A DNA stretch of 64,000 bases from Polaribacter vadi (GCF_001761365.1 NZ_CP017477.1:394501-458500), one strand, 5' to 3'; counted from the stretch's first letter, positions 15,564 through 25,174 are shown. Notes: generated by a model not told the origin, from the letters alone. Numbers and translations: made by a program.

Positions 15564-18029
15564 CTATCCTTCAAAATCTTCTACACCACCATTTTCTTCT
15601 CTATTTTCTCTATTTACTTTTTTCTTTTGATTAAAACGATATACTAAACTAACCGTAAATTGTGGTTCTCTCCATTGGAATTCTGAATACTGATCTAAAA
15701 AACCTGGTAAATTTGTAGTTCTTTTGCTAATTCTACTATTAAAAACATCGCTAAAGTTTACACTAATAGATGCTTTTTCTTTAAAAATATCTTTACTTGC
15801 AGCAAGATTCATACTAAAAACACCTTGGCTTTCTGTTTGCGCATTTTTATTTGGACCTCTATAATTTGAGTTAACTTGTAAATCTATTTTAGATGGTAAA
15901 GTTATTTTTTGATTTAATCTTATAAAAAATGCAGTATTTTCGAAGTCGAAATTTTGTGAAACATTTGTTGTAGGGTTTAAGTAATCTCCATCTGTTTTTA
16001 CATTGTATAAATTAAAATCGCTATTAATATTCCAAATTTTAAATGGTCTATAGTTTAAGGTGAATTCAAAACCATATCTTTCTTGTGTAGATAAATTTAC
16101 AGGAAATCTTCTTGTAATTGGATCTCCATTATCAGTAATTTCACCTGTATCTTCTTGAATGTTTTCCCAATTATCATTACTTACATTGTAGTAAATAGAA
16201 GTACTTAAAGTTAATTTATCCCAACGTTTTAAATAACCTAAATCTATTGCGTCTGTAATTACAGGATTTAAATTTACGTTACCACTGTAAATATTACTTT
16301 CACTAGATCTACTAGGAAAAGGATTTAAACTTCTACCTCTTGGTCTTCTAATTCGTCTGTTATATCCTAAAGTAAAACTATCTCCACCTTCTAATTCGTA
16401 ACCAAGATTTATAGTAGGGAATAAGTTTCCATAAGATCTTTCATCATTTGTAGTAGATGTTTGTTGTACGATTTCGATATTAGTATATTCGTAACGTAAA
16501 CCAGCTAAAAGCGAAATATTATTAAATTTTTGTCCATATTGAAAGTAAGCTGCATTTACAAATTCCTCATAATTAAAAGAGTTGTTTAAACCATCATCAG
16601 GAATTAAGTCTCCATTAGGAAAATCTTGTCTTTCTGCTAAATAAAAACTATTAAAAATATCTCTATAATTACCTCTATAACCTGCTTCAAATTGAATGTC
16701 TTCTCCAACAGGATGTACATAATCTATTTGTAATAAACCACTATTTTCATTTTGATCTTCTAAAACCAACTCTAAATCGTTTAAAAGATTTGCTTGTGTA
16801 TCTATTTCTGTAATATTATTTAATTTATCTTCTTCTTCTGTAGAGTATTGTAAGTTGATAGATAATTTTTTTCCAGAATCATTAAAATTATTTACATAGT
16901 CTAATGTATATTGAACTCTTTGCTCATCTTCTCCTTCACCTTCTGTTCTAAAAGTAGCTTCATTAATATCTCCTTGAGCATTAAATCTTTGGATGGTATT
17001 TGAGTTTACATCATCATCATTTCCTTTACTAAATACTATGTTTCCAATAATACTTGAGTTTTCAGTTAAATAATATTCTGCTCCAAAACTAGTAAAAATA
17101 GATCTTCCTAAACGATCAAAATTTCTTTGTTCTACAACTTTAGCATTTTGTGCAGATGGAGAAAGGTAATCAGAATCTGAAAATGCATTTCCTGGAGTTT
17201 CATTGTAACGAAAACCAGTATTTGTAAAAAGATTCCACTTTTTTGTTCTCCAGTTTGCATTAAAAGCTGTACCAACTCTTGCAGGCTCCCCTAAATCTAA
17301 CTGTAAAGAACCATTGAAACCTGTTAATTTGTTTTTTCTTAAAATGATATTTAAAATTCCAGCTGTTCCTTCAGCATCATATCTTGCAGATGGAGAAGTA
17401 ATAACTTCAATTTTTTCAATTGCTTCTGCAGGAATTTGTCTTAAAGCTTCAGCACCATTCATACCTACTAAAGCACTTGGTCTTCCATCAATTAAAATGG
17501 TTACGTTTTCATTTCCACGTAAACTAACTGCTCCTTCAACATCTACTTGAACAGAAGGTACATTTCCTAAAACGTCACTTGCATTACCACCTCTAATAGA
17601 TAAATCTTTACCGATATTAAAAACTTTTTTATCTAAGCGAATATCAACAGTTGTTTTTTCTGCTATAATTACAACTTCATCTAAAGATTTTGAATCTTCA
17701 GATAATTTTATAGTTCCTAAATCTAAATCACTTGTAATATTTTGTTTTGGATATTTTTTTGAGTTGAAAGAAATAAACTCTACACTAATTTCGTAATTTC
17801 CTGTAGGAGTTTTAATATCAAATTTTCCTTCCATATCTGTAATTCCTCCAGAAATTTTTTGAGTATCTGTGTTTTTTAACACAATAGTTGCGTACTCTAA
17901 AGGTTGGTTTGAATTTGCATCTACTACTTTTCCTGTAATAGAAATTTCTTTTACTGGCATTGCCATTTGAGAAAATAAAACTGATGCCGAAAACAGGCAA
18001 AAAATAAAAAGAGATATTTGTTTAGTCAA
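15564..18029 (-). CDS. Outer-membrane beta-barrel receptor (TonB-dependent-receptor-like)
   Basis: 821 residues. Signal peptide to about residue 20 (SASVLFSQ). A CarboxypepD_reg-like domain lies at about 28-115 (ISITGKVVDANSNQPLEYATIVL), then a plug domain at about 130-235 (GNASDVLGNVPSVQVDVEGAVSLRG). The rest is beta-barrel, ending in an aromatic-rich strand and a charged tail. This is the type of flavobacterial receptor annotated as outer membrane beta-barrel protein; its ligand is unknown. No ATG lies near the N-terminus, so translation must start at the TTG at 18029, which places the signal peptide correctly. GATATTTG (complement of 18062-18069) is a near-consensus -7 box. Confidence 0.88.
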   Translation of the reverse strand: MTKQISLFIFCLFSASVLFSQMAMPVKEISITGKVVDANSNQPLEYATIVLKNTDTQKISGGITDMEGKFDIKTPTGNYEISVEFISFNSKKYPKQNITSDLDLGTIKLSEDSKSLDEVVIIAEKTTVDIRLDKKVFNIGKDLSIRGGNASDVLGNVPSVQVDVEGAVSLRGNENVTILIDGRPSALVGMNGAEALRQIPAEAIEKIEVITSPSARYDAEGTAGILNIILRKNKLTGFNGSLQLDLGEPARVGTAFNANWRTKKWNLFTNTGFRYNETPGNAFSDSDYLSPSAQNAKVVEQRNFDRLGRSIFTSFGAEYYLTENSSIIGNIVFSKGNDDDVNSNTIQRFNAQGDINEATFRTEGEGEDEQRVQYTLDYVNNFNDSGKKLSINLQYSTEEEDKLNNITEIDTQANLLNDLELVLEDQNENSGLLQIDYVHPVGEDIQFEAGYRGNYRDIFNSFYLAERQDFPNGDLIPDDGLNNSFNYEEFVNAAYFQYGQKFNNISLLAGLRYEYTNIEIVQQTSTTNDERSYGNLFPTINLGYELEGGDSFTLGYNRRIRRPRGRSLNPFPSRSSESNIYSGNVNLNPVITDAIDLGYLKRWDKLTLSTSIYYNVSNDNWENIQEDTGEITDNGDPITRRFPVNLSTQERYGFEFTLNYRPFKIWNINSDFNLYNVKTDGDYLNPTTNVSQNFDFENTAFFIRLNQKITLPSKIDLQVNSNYRGPNKNAQTESQGVFSMNLAASKDIFKEKASISVNFSDVFNSRISKRTTNLPGFLDQYSEFQWREPQFTVSLVYRFNQKKKVNRENREENGGVEDFEG

Positions 18030-18115
18030 AACTTTTGAATTTAAGATTTACTTTAAGACTGCAAATATCCTTTTTAGTTTAGTTTAAATAAGTTAAAAAT
18101 TCGTTAAACAAAAAT

Positions 18116-18508
18116 TTATTTAGTCATTGAGAGCAATTCTAAAATATTTTCTGGAGGTCTGCCAATAACAGCTTTATTTTTGTTGATTACAATAGGTCTT
18201 TCTATCAGTTTGGGATTTTGAACCATTGCTGTGATAATGTCTGAATCTGAAAGTTCTTTACCTTTATATTCTTCCTTCCAGATTTTTTCTGTTTTTCTGA
18301 CTAGTTGAATAGGCGAAATTCCTAACATTGTTATAATTTCTGTAAGTTCTTTTTCTGATGGAACTTCCTCTAAATATTTTATGATTTCAAATTCTCTTCC
18401 TGAGTTTTCTAAAATGGCTAAACCTTCTCTCGATTTTCTACATCTTGGATTGTGGTAAATTTGAAGCCCTCTTTCTCCCAAAGGGAGTAAATTGTTTATT
18501 TTAGTCAT
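18116..18508 (-). CDS. arsC: ArsC/Spx-family reductase with inserted N-terminal segment
   Basis: 130 residues of the glutaredoxin-dependent arsenate reductase fold: HNPRCRKSREGL with the single catalytic Cys23, KYLEEVPSEKEL, and the C-terminal IERPIVINKNKAVIGRPPE carrying conserved arginines. Family members in flavobacteria are usually about 115 residues and begin near MxxIYHNPRC. Here MTKI is followed by NNLLPLGERGLQ before IYHNPRC. The DNA of that insert (CTCCCTTTGGGAGAAAG) looks like a dispersed repeat, so the gene seems to have absorbed one in frame. No other ars genes are nearby, so a role in arsenate resistance is not certain. Confidence 0.8.
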   Translation of the reverse strand: MTKINNLLPLGERGLQIYHNPRCRKSREGLAILENSGREFEIIKYLEEVPSEKELTEIITMLGISPIQLVRKTEKIWKEEYKGKELSDSDIITAMVQNPKLIERPIVINKNKAVIGRPPENILELLSMTK

Positions 18509-18596
18509 GGCTTTTTGTGTTTTATGAATTGTTTATTTCAGTTAGGTTTTTAATAATGTAATTATTTTTTAATTGTAACGTAGTTTGCAAACAGGT

Positions 18597-18670
18597 TTAG
18601 CCCTGATTGAAATGGCATCCTTTTTTTATTTTTCTTAAAAAAAGATATAATGGAAAGCAGGAAATGGCTT
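18597..18670 (-). repeat. Dispersed 3'-end repeat, family 1, copy B (diverged)
   Basis: Plus strand contains GATTGAAATGGCATCCTTTT and AAAGATATAATGGAAAGC, matching copy C with degenerate outer ends. It lies about 105-180 bp downstream of prfB in the same relative orientation as the other copies. Confidence 0.75.
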
Positions 18671-18685
18671 CAAATTATTATTTGA

Positions 18686-18774
18686 AAAAAATCTCATAAG
18701 AGTATTTCTTCACAAGAGTATTTCTTCCCGAGTTTATATTGAGCGTAGTCGAAATAGGAAGATTAAGATGGGCT
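18686..18774 (-). repeat. Dispersed 3'-end repeat, family 2 (after prfB)
   Basis: Immediately after the prfB stop the minus strand reads AAGCCCATCTTAATCTTCC. It continues through TTTCGACTACGCTCAA (the flavobacterial CGACTGCGCTC-type motif) and GGGAAGAAATACTCTTGTG to a second ATACTCTTATGAG before a T run. Related copies follow rny and xerD. Confidence 0.65.
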
Positions 18775-19863
18775 TTATTTCTGCCCATTCAACATTAAAT
18801 ATGCTTTTAAAAAAGGATTGATATCTCCATTCATTACATTATCTACATTTCCTGTTTCATGCCCAGTTCTAACATCTTTTACTAATTTATAAGGATGCAT
18901 CACATAATTTCTTATTTGACTACCCCATTCGTTTTTTAGTTTTCCTGATTCAATTTCATCTCTTGCAGCTTGCTGTTTTTGTAATTCAATTTCATACAAT
19001 TGCGATTTTAGCATTTTCATGGCAGTTGCTCTATTATCATGCTGAGAGCGTGAGTTTGAACAAGAAATCTGAATTCCAGAAGGTTTATGTGTTAGTTGAA
19101 CTTTCGTTTCTACTTTGTTTACATTTTGTCCTCCAGCACCACTTGAACGTGCAGTAACAATTTCTACATCTGCAGGATTTATATCAATTTCAATAGAATC
19201 ATCTGCAACAGGAAAAACGTATACAGAACCAAAAGTTGTGTGGCGTTTTGCATTGGAATCGAAAGGCGAAATTCGGACTAATCTATGCACACCATTTTCT
19301 CCTTTTAACCAGCCAAAAGCATAATCGCCTTCAATTTCTATGGTAATTGTTTTAATCCCAACAACATCACCAGCTTGATAATTTAATGTTTTTAGTTTAA
19401 AACCTTGCTTTTCTGCCCACATTGTGTACATTCTAGAAAGCATTTCTACCCAATCGCAACTCTCTGTTCCTCCAGCTCCAGCAGTAATTTGAATGGTTGC
19501 AGAAAGTGAATCTCCTTCCTCTGAAAGCATATTTTTAAACTCAATATCTTCTAAAAACGTACTAGTTTTTTCATATTGATTTTTTACATCTTCTTCTTCT
19601 GCTTCATCCTCTTTATAAAAATCGTAAAACACATTTAAATCTTCATTTAAACGAATTATTTGATTGTAATCTTCTACCCATTTCTTTTTAAAACGGAGTT
19701 CTTTCATAAATAATTCAGCAGCTTTTGGATCGTTCCAAAAATTAGGATCTACCGTTTTTTCTTCTTCATTAGCTATTTCTATGAGTTTTTTATCGATTTC
19801 TAAATAATCTTTTAATTTCTCAATTCTAGCAGCAATATCTTTAAGTTGGTCTTGTGTAATCAT
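18775..19863 (-). CDS. prfB: Peptide chain release factor 2
   Basis: 362 residues. The GGQ loop that triggers peptidyl-tRNA hydrolysis is at about 240 ([18 protein letters not shown]), and the SPF stop-codon recognition motif ([13 protein letters not shown]) is present, so it reads UAA/UGA. The reading frame is continuous from the ATG at 19863 through [14 protein letters not shown], the place where E. coli and many others have an in-frame UGA and a +1 frameshift; the autoregulatory frameshift is absent here. It is followed by dispersed repeats and probably monocistronic. Confidence 0.95.
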   Translation of the reverse strand: MITQDQLKDIAARIEKLKDYLEIDKKLIEIANEEEKTVDPNFWNDPKAAELFMKELRFKKKWVEDYNQIIRLNEDLNVFYDFYKEDEAEEEDVKNQYEKTSTFLEDIEFKNMLSEEGDSLSATIQITAGAGGTESCDWVEMLSRMYTMWAEKQGFKLKTLNYQAGDVVGIKTITIEIEGDYAFGWLKGENGVHRLVRISPFDSNAKRHTTFGSVYVFPVADDSIEIDINPADVEIVTARSSGAGGQNVNKVETKVQLTHKPSGIQISCSNSRSQHDNRATAMKMLKSQLYEIELQKQQAARDEIESGKLKNEWGSQIRNYVMHPYKLVKDVRTGHETGNVDNVMNGDINPFLKAYLMLNGQK

Positions 19864-19870
19864 ACAAGAA

Positions 19871-19899
19871 CAAAAATAAATGATTTTTTAGGATTTCAA
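19871..19899 (-). promoter_or_regulatory. Sigma-A type promoter of prfB
   Basis: The minus strand reads TTG (complement of 19897-19899), an 18-nt spacer, and TATTTTTG (complement of 19871-19878). The ATG at 19863 starts 7 nt after the -7 box, so the transcript is probably leaderless or nearly so. Confidence 0.65.
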
Positions 19900-19949
19900 G
19901 TTTTTAAAGTTGATAGTTATTTTATAGATTTATAGAAAATATTCAAACC

Positions 19950-22364
19950 ATGAAAAAATCAATACTTTTTTTACTTTTTATTGCATGTAGTTTTAATAGT
20001 TTTTCTCAATTTTTTGAAGAAAAAACTGGTAAAAAATTACAAGAAGGCATTACAAAATATGAGGGCTACATTCCTTTTTATTATGATGAAAAGAAAGACA
20101 AGGTATTTTTACAAATAGAGAATTTAGATTCGGAATTTTTATATGTAAATGCACTTTCTCAAGGAATTGGTTCTAATGATATTGGTTTAGATAGAGGACA
20201 ATTAGGAGGTGGAGTTGTCGTCTTTTTTAAAAAAGCGGGTAATAAAATTTTAATGATTCAACCAAATCAAGATTTTAGAGCCATTACAGATAATGAAGAA
20301 GAAAAAAACTCGGTAAAGGAAGCGTTTGCAAAATCGGTTTTGCATGGTTTTGTCATCAACCAAGAAAAAAAAGGCGTTTATTTAGTAGATGCTACTGATT
20401 TTTTTATGAGAGATGCACATGGAGTTGCTAGAACTTTAGCAAGAAATAACCAAGGAAATTACAGTTTGGATAAAAGTAAATCGGCTTTTTATTTAGAGCG
20501 TACAAAAGCGTTTCCTAAAAATGTTGAGTTCGATTTAATGCTAACTTTTAAAGGAACTCCAAAAGGCTATAATATTAGAAGTGTAACTCCAGATGCGAGT
20601 TTAGTAACTGTGCATCAACATCATTCTTTTGTGGAATTGCCAGACAATAAATACAAAACTAGAAAATATGATCCAAGAGCTGGTTCTTGGCAAATGAGCT
20701 ATTTAGATTATTCATCGCCCGTAAACGAATCGATTACAAAACGCTTTATTTACAGACACAGATTAGAAAAGAAAAATCCGAATGCTGCAATTTCTGAAGC
20801 AGTTGAACCTATAATTTATTATCTAGATAGAGGAACTCCAGAACCTGTAAGAAGTGCGCTTTTAGATGGTGGACGTTGGTGGAATCAAGCTTTTGAAGCT
20901 GCTGGGTATAAAGATGCTTTTCAGTTTAAAATGTTGCCTGAAGGTGCAGATATGTTAGATGTTCGCTACAATGTTGTGCAATGGGTGCATAGATCTACAA
21001 GAGGATGGAGTTATGGTTCTAATATTTCTGATCCAAGAACTGGAGAGATTTTAAAAGGACATGTAAGTTTAGGAAGTTTGCGAATTCGTCAAGATTTTTT
21101 AATTGCACAAGCCCTGCAAGCTCCTTATAAAAATAATACAGTTGATGATGATTTTGCTATGCAAATGGCAATTGCAAGAATCAGACAATTAGCTGCACAT
21201 GAAATCGGACACACTTTAGGATTCAGTCATAATTTTGCAGCAAGTACAAATGGACGAACTTCTGTGATGGATTATCCACATCCAAAATTCACCTTAAAAA
21301 ATGGTGAAATTGATTTTTCTGATGCTTATGATACTAAAATTGGTGCTTGGGATAAAGTAATTGTAAACTACTCTTATCAAGATTTTGCTGATGATAAAGA
21401 TGAAGAAACAGCCTTAAAAGACATTTTAGAAAATGCGTATGAAAGTGGTTTAAAATATTTGTCTGATGCAGATGCAAGACCTAAAGGAAGTGCAAGTGCA
21501 ACAGCACATTTGTGGGATAATGGAGGTACTATTTACGATGAATTAATCAATCTTTTAAAAATAAGAAAAACTGCCATTACTAATTTTTCTTTGGATAATA
21601 TAAAAACTGGCGAACCTTATTCTGTGTTGGAAGATGTATTTGTACCTCTTTATTTTTTACATAGATTTCAAACAGAAGCAACTGTAAAATTGATTGGTGG
21701 TTTAGAATATTCTTATGCTGTAAAAGGAGGAAATCAGAAAGTGGTAGAAAGAGTTTCTGGAGAAACAGAATTAAAAGCTTTAGCTGCAGTTATAAAAACC
21801 ATTTCTGTAGATGAAATTGCAATTCCAAAAGAAAAATTGGCGTTTTTTTCTCCAAGAGCTTATGGTTATAACAGAACAAGAGAATCTTTTAAAAGTAAAT
21901 TAGGAGTTGCTTTTGATGCTTTTTCTGCTGTAGAAACCACTTCAGAAATGACGTTGGAACTTTTATTACATCCACAAAGAATGTCTAGACTTATTGCGCA
22001 TAAAAGTTTGGACGATTCGCAATTAGGTTTCAATGAATTACTTGATATTTTAATACAGAATACAATTAAAGTTAATCATAAAGATACGTATTACCAAGAG
22101 TTGCAAAATGTTGTAAATAGTCAGTTTTTGGAAGCATTAATGTATTTATCAACCTATAAAAATCAGTATCAACAAGTAAACGCAATTGCCATGTTTAAGC
22201 TAGAGGAAGTTAAAAAAATCCTTGAAGGTAAAAATGCAAATGGCGTTCAAAAAATATATGATGCAGCTATGGTAAAAATGATTGATGGTTTTTTAAAAAA
22301 TCCAACGACTTTTAAAAAATCGCCAGCTCCACAAATTCCAGATGGTTCTCCAATTGGGAATTAA
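19950..22364 (+). CDS. Secreted zinc-dependent metalloprotease (DUF5117/DUF5118 type)
   Basis: 804 residues with a signal peptide (MKKSILFLLFIACSFNSFSQ). The metzincin-like zinc motif HEIGHTLGFSHNF is at about residue 415 (three His ligands and the catalytic Glu). The N-terminal ~200 residues (GYIPFYYDEKKDKVFLQIEN) and the region after the active site match the large Bacteroidota zinc-dependent proteases with DUF5118, DUF5117 and DUF4953-like segments. Exported, possibly for peptide scavenging; the substrate is unknown. Divergent from prfB; threonine aldolase follows in the same direction 97 bp later. Confidence 0.88.
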   Translation: MKKSILFLLFIACSFNSFSQFFEEKTGKKLQEGITKYEGYIPFYYDEKKDKVFLQIENLDSEFLYVNALSQGIGSNDIGLDRGQLGGGVVVFFKKAGNKILMIQPNQDFRAITDNEEEKNSVKEAFAKSVLHGFVINQEKKGVYLVDATDFFMRDAHGVARTLARNNQGNYSLDKSKSAFYLERTKAFPKNVEFDLMLTFKGTPKGYNIRSVTPDASLVTVHQHHSFVELPDNKYKTRKYDPRAGSWQMSYLDYSSPVNESITKRFIYRHRLEKKNPNAAISEAVEPIIYYLDRGTPEPVRSALLDGGRWWNQAFEAAGYKDAFQFKMLPEGADMLDVRYNVVQWVHRSTRGWSYGSNISDPRTGEILKGHVSLGSLRIRQDFLIAQALQAPYKNNTVDDDFAMQMAIARIRQLAAHEIGHTLGFSHNFAASTNGRTSVMDYPHPKFTLKNGEIDFSDAYDTKIGAWDKVIVNYSYQDFADDKDEETALKDILENAYESGLKYLSDADARPKGSASATAHLWDNGGTIYDELINLLKIRKTAITNFSLDNIKTGEPYSVLEDVFVPLYFLHRFQTEATVKLIGGLEYSYAVKGGNQKVVERVSGETELKALAAVIKTISVDEIAIPKEKLAFFSPRAYGYNRTRESFKSKLGVAFDAFSAVETTSEMTLELLLHPQRMSRLIAHKSLDDSQLGFNELLDILIQNTIKVNHKDTYYQELQNVVNSQFLEALMYLSTYKNQYQQVNAIAMFKLEEVKKILEGKNANGVQKIYDAAMVKMIDGFLKNPTTFKKSPAPQIPDGSPIGN

Positions 22365-22461
22365 AAACAGAAACAAAGTTTAAAAATTTTACAAATTTCT
22401 CTAAATTAATTCAAGAAAATTGAGTTTGATTAGTGAAATTTGTGTTTTCTAAAAAATAAAA

Positions 22462-23481
22462 ATGATCATAGATTTAATTTCAGATACAGTTACAAAGCCA
22501 ACACCAAAAATGTTGGAAGCAATGATGAGCGCAAAAGTTGGCGATGATGTTTTTAAAATGGATCCAACTGTAAACGAGCTACAAGAAAAAGTAGCTACAA
22601 TGTTTGGAATGGAAGACGCTTTGTTTTTTCCATCAGGAACTATGGCAAATCAAACAGCCATAAAATTGCATACACAGCCTGGAGATTTGGTTATTTGTGA
22701 TAAATATGCTCATATTTATAATTATGAAAGTGGTGGAGTTGCTTTTAATTCTGGAGTTACGTGTAAGTTAATAGATGGTGAAAGAGGCATGTTTACAGCA
22801 AAGCAAATTGAAGAAATAGCTGCTGCAAAACCAGAAATCTATTTACCTTATACAAAACTAATTTGTTTAGAAAATACTACAAATAAAGGAGGTGGAGCTT
22901 GTTGGGATTTTGAAGAAATAAAAAAAATACAGCAAGTAGCTAAAAAAAATAATTTAAAGTTTCATTTAGATGGAGCACGTTTATTTAATGCTTTGGTTGC
23001 AAAAAATGAAACTCCAAAACAATATGGAGAATTATTTGATACGATTTCTATTTGTTTATCAAAAGGACTAGGAGCACCAATTGGTTCTCTTTTATTAGGA
23101 TCAAAAAAAGATATGACGTATGGTTTAAGATTAAGAAAATTATTAGGTGGTGGAATGCGTCAAGTTGGTTTTTTAGCAGCTGCAGGAATCTATGCTTTAG
23201 ATAATCATGTGGAAAGATTGGCAGAAGATCATCAAAAAGCAAAAGAAATAGGCGCACTTTTAGGATCACTTTCTTACATTACAAAAGTAGAACCTATAGA
23301 AACAAACATCATTATTTTTTATGTTGATGAAAAAATTGGTGCTGAGTTTTTTATCAACAAAATGAAAGAAAAAAATATTTTGTTAACACCAATGGGAGAT
23401 GGAAAATTACGAATTGTTACGCATTTAGATTATACAGATAAAATGCACGAAATTTTATTAAAAGAATTGAAAAATTTTTAA
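22462..23481 (+). CDS. ltaE: Low-specificity L-threonine aldolase (PLP)
   Basis: 339 residues. It begins IDLISDTVTKPTPKMLEAM, typical of the family, with the PLP-binding lysine at about 201 (CLSKGLGAPIGSLL), HLDGARLFNA upstream of it, and LRKLLGGGMRQVGF after it. It splits threonine or allo-threonine to glycine and acetaldehyde in the cytoplasm. Length is standard. Its 3' end overlaps the convergent beta-barrel gene by 4 bp. Confidence 0.92.
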   Translation: MIIDLISDTVTKPTPKMLEAMMSAKVGDDVFKMDPTVNELQEKVATMFGMEDALFFPSGTMANQTAIKLHTQPGDLVICDKYAHIYNYESGGVAFNSGVTCKLIDGERGMFTAKQIEEIAAAKPEIYLPYTKLICLENTTNKGGGACWDFEEIKKIQQVAKKNNLKFHLDGARLFNALVAKNETPKQYGELFDTISICLSKGLGAPIGSLLLGSKKDMTYGLRLRKLLGGGMRQVGFLAAAGIYALDNHVERLAEDHQKAKEIGALLGSLSYITKVEPIETNIIIFYVDEKIGAEFFINKMKEKNILLTPMGDGKLRIVTHLDYTDKMHEILLKELKNF

Positions 23482-23963
23482 AAATAAAAACGAACAACAG
23501 GCGAAATTGGCGAAGCAAAAACGCTTTTATCATCATCATATAAAACGTCATAACGAATACCAACAGCAAACCTACCTTGGTTATAGGCAACTCCTAAATG
23601 TAGTGCAGGAAAATTCGAATTGAAAGAGTTTGAACCTTGTATTTGTTGTTTTGCAAAATAATACTCTAACTCACCAGAAAACTGAACGTTAAAATTAGTT
23701 TGATATAAAGAGAGTATACTTGTGCTGTATGCAGTTGTAGAAAAATCGTTTATTTCGCTATATAAATACCCAAGACCTGCACCTAGAGCAAAACCATTAT
23801 CAAAATTATAAATAGCACTTGGTGAAATACCAATAGTTGTTTGGTTGTTGCCAAAACCTAGTGTAAATCCTCCTCCAAACTGAACATTGTCCCAAAAGTC
23901 GGTTTTTTGAGAAAAAGTTGTTAAAGAAAAAGCTAAAAATATAAAAAGGACTAATTTTTTCAT
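23478..23963 (-). CDS. Small outer-membrane beta-barrel protein, unknown function
   Basis: 161 residues from the ATG at 23963 (MKKLVLFIFLAFSLTTFSQ signal peptide). The mature chain is built of short amphipathic strands (GGGFTLGFGNNQTTIGISPS, ALGAGLGYLYSE) and ends in VRFYF, a C-terminal aromatic signature of outer-membrane barrels. Homologues in flavobacteria are often labelled alpha-ketoglutarate decarboxylase, which has no support in this sequence. It is the last gene behind the ECF sigma factor and the membrane protein, 10 bp away, so it may belong to that operon. Confidence 0.75.
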   Translation of the reverse strand: MKKLVLFIFLAFSLTTFSQKTDFWDNVQFGGGFTLGFGNNQTTIGISPSAIYNFDNGFALGAGLGYLYSEINDFSTTAYSTSILSLYQTNFNVQFSGELEYYFAKQQIQGSNSFNSNFPALHLGVAYNQGRFAVGIRYDVLYDDDKSVFASPISPVVRFYF

Positions 23964-23973
23964 TACCAATTGT

Positions 23974-24588
23974 TTAATTTGTTTCTCCTAATTTAGCCAA
24001 TTCTTTGTAATTTCTATTTAATTTTCTTAATAAAAAACCATATAATAATTGATAGAAAAGCCATAAAACACCTAAAATTAGAAGCGTTGCTATAAGTGTA
24101 GCAATTATTATTAAAAATATTTGTTTGTTATTTAAATCATCAAAATTATTATTTATGGAAGCTATTGTAACAACAATCATTATTAAAGCCATATAACTTA
24201 AATTAAAGAGGACATAATTTCTTACAGTTTTCCTAGTTTTTAGAATTTTTCTCATTAAAGTTCTTGTGGCATCTGTTGTAGAAATTCTTCTATAATTTAA
24301 ATAAAACATGACAAGGAAGTAGAATAAAATTCCATAAGCAGCAATTTGAGTATAAAAAATAAAATCTTCTAATCCCATTTTTTTGTATTCAGCATAAGCT
24401 TCATCCATATCTATAATAAAATATAGAGAGTTAAGAATTACAAACTCTAAAATACCTATTATAAATATCCATTTTACAATAGATGACGATTTAGAATGTG
24501 CCAATTTGTAAATTTCTAAAGAAGATAATTTCTCATTTTCTTCTGGCTGGTTTACCCAGGCTTTTTTATAATTTTCTAATAAATCCAT
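23974..24588 (-). CDS. Four-helix membrane protein, possible anti-sigma factor
   Basis: 204 residues. A cytoplasmic N-terminus (MDLLENYKKAWVNQPEENEK, about 1-36) precedes four predicted transmembrane helices (about 37-57, 80-103, 122-145, 155-185), followed by a basic C-terminal tail (RKLNRNYKELAKLGETN). It follows the ECF sigma gene by 2 bp, and small membrane proteins in that position are commonly anti-sigma factors. The N-terminal part is short and shows no ZAS zinc motif, so this would be a non-classical type. I do not recognise a named family; the role is inferred from context. Confidence 0.7.
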   Translation of the reverse strand: MDLLENYKKAWVNQPEENEKLSSLEIYKLAHSKSSSIVKWIFIIGILEFVILNSLYFIIDMDEAYAEYKKMGLEDFIFYTQIAAYGILFYFLVMFYLNYRRISTTDATRTLMRKILKTRKTVRNYVLFNLSYMALIMIVVTIASINNNFDDLNNKQIFLIIIATLIATLLILGVLWLFYQLLYGFLLRKLNRNYKELAKLGETN

Positions 24589-24590
24589 GT

Positions 24591-25085
24591 TTATGGGTTT
24601 AAAATGTTTTTTAATTTTTCTTTTGCTCTGTTCATCTTTACTCTAGCATTTACAGAGGTTATACCTAAGGTTTCAGCTATTTCTTTATAAGGTTTATCTT
24701 CTAAATACAAGAAAATTAAAGCCTTGTCAATATCATTTAAATGATGAATTGCTTTGTATAAAGAGGCTAATTGTTTTTCTTCTGTATCATCATATTCATG
24801 CCCTTTAATTTTATAAGCAAAATCACTTATATCTTGTGTTTTAATTCTTCTTGTCGATTTTCTATATAAAGAAATTGCTGTATTTAAAGCTACTCTATAC
24901 ATCCAGGTACTAAATTTGGAATCCCCTCTAAATTTGGGGTAATTTTTCCAAAGTTGAATAGTAATCTCTTGAAACAAATCATTATGAGCATCTTTATTTG
25001 TAGTGTAAATTCTACAAATTTTATGCGCAATATTTTGGTTTGTTTCAAAGTCCGATAAAAATCTAGTCTCTAAATCTTTCTGCAC
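24591..25085 (-). CDS. ECF-type RNA polymerase sigma factor
   Basis: 164 residues. Region 2 (about 18-85) contains DLFQEITIQLWKNYPKFRGD and FSTWMYRVALNTAISLYRK. Region 4 (about 105-160) contains LEDKPYKEIAETLGITSVNA and RAKEKLKNIL. No extra domains. It starts a three-gene operon with the membrane protein and the small barrel. It is divergent from the B12-binding MerR regulator, with 118 bp between the two start codons. The litR-litS pair of Streptomyces coelicolor is the known precedent for a light-responsive B12 regulator beside an ECF sigma gene, so a link to carotenoid control is possible but unproven. Confidence 0.92.
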   Translation of the reverse strand: MQKDLETRFLSDFETNQNIAHKICRIYTTNKDAHNDLFQEITIQLWKNYPKFRGDSKFSTWMYRVALNTAISLYRKSTRRIKTQDISDFAYKIKGHEYDDTEEKQLASLYKAIHHLNDIDKALIFLYLEDKPYKEIAETLGITSVNARVKMNRAKEKLKNILNP

Positions 25086-25174
25086 TTTAGTTATAGTTAG
25101 TTATTGTATTAGTAGTTTAAATTTAAGAAATGTTACATTTTTCTCAAATTAATTTTATTTCCAATTTAAATTAT

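Noticed and set aside
23478..23963. Alpha-ketoglutarate decarboxylase, a label often seen for homologues
   Set aside because: 160-residue exported beta-strand protein without any thiamine-diphosphate or decarboxylase motif.
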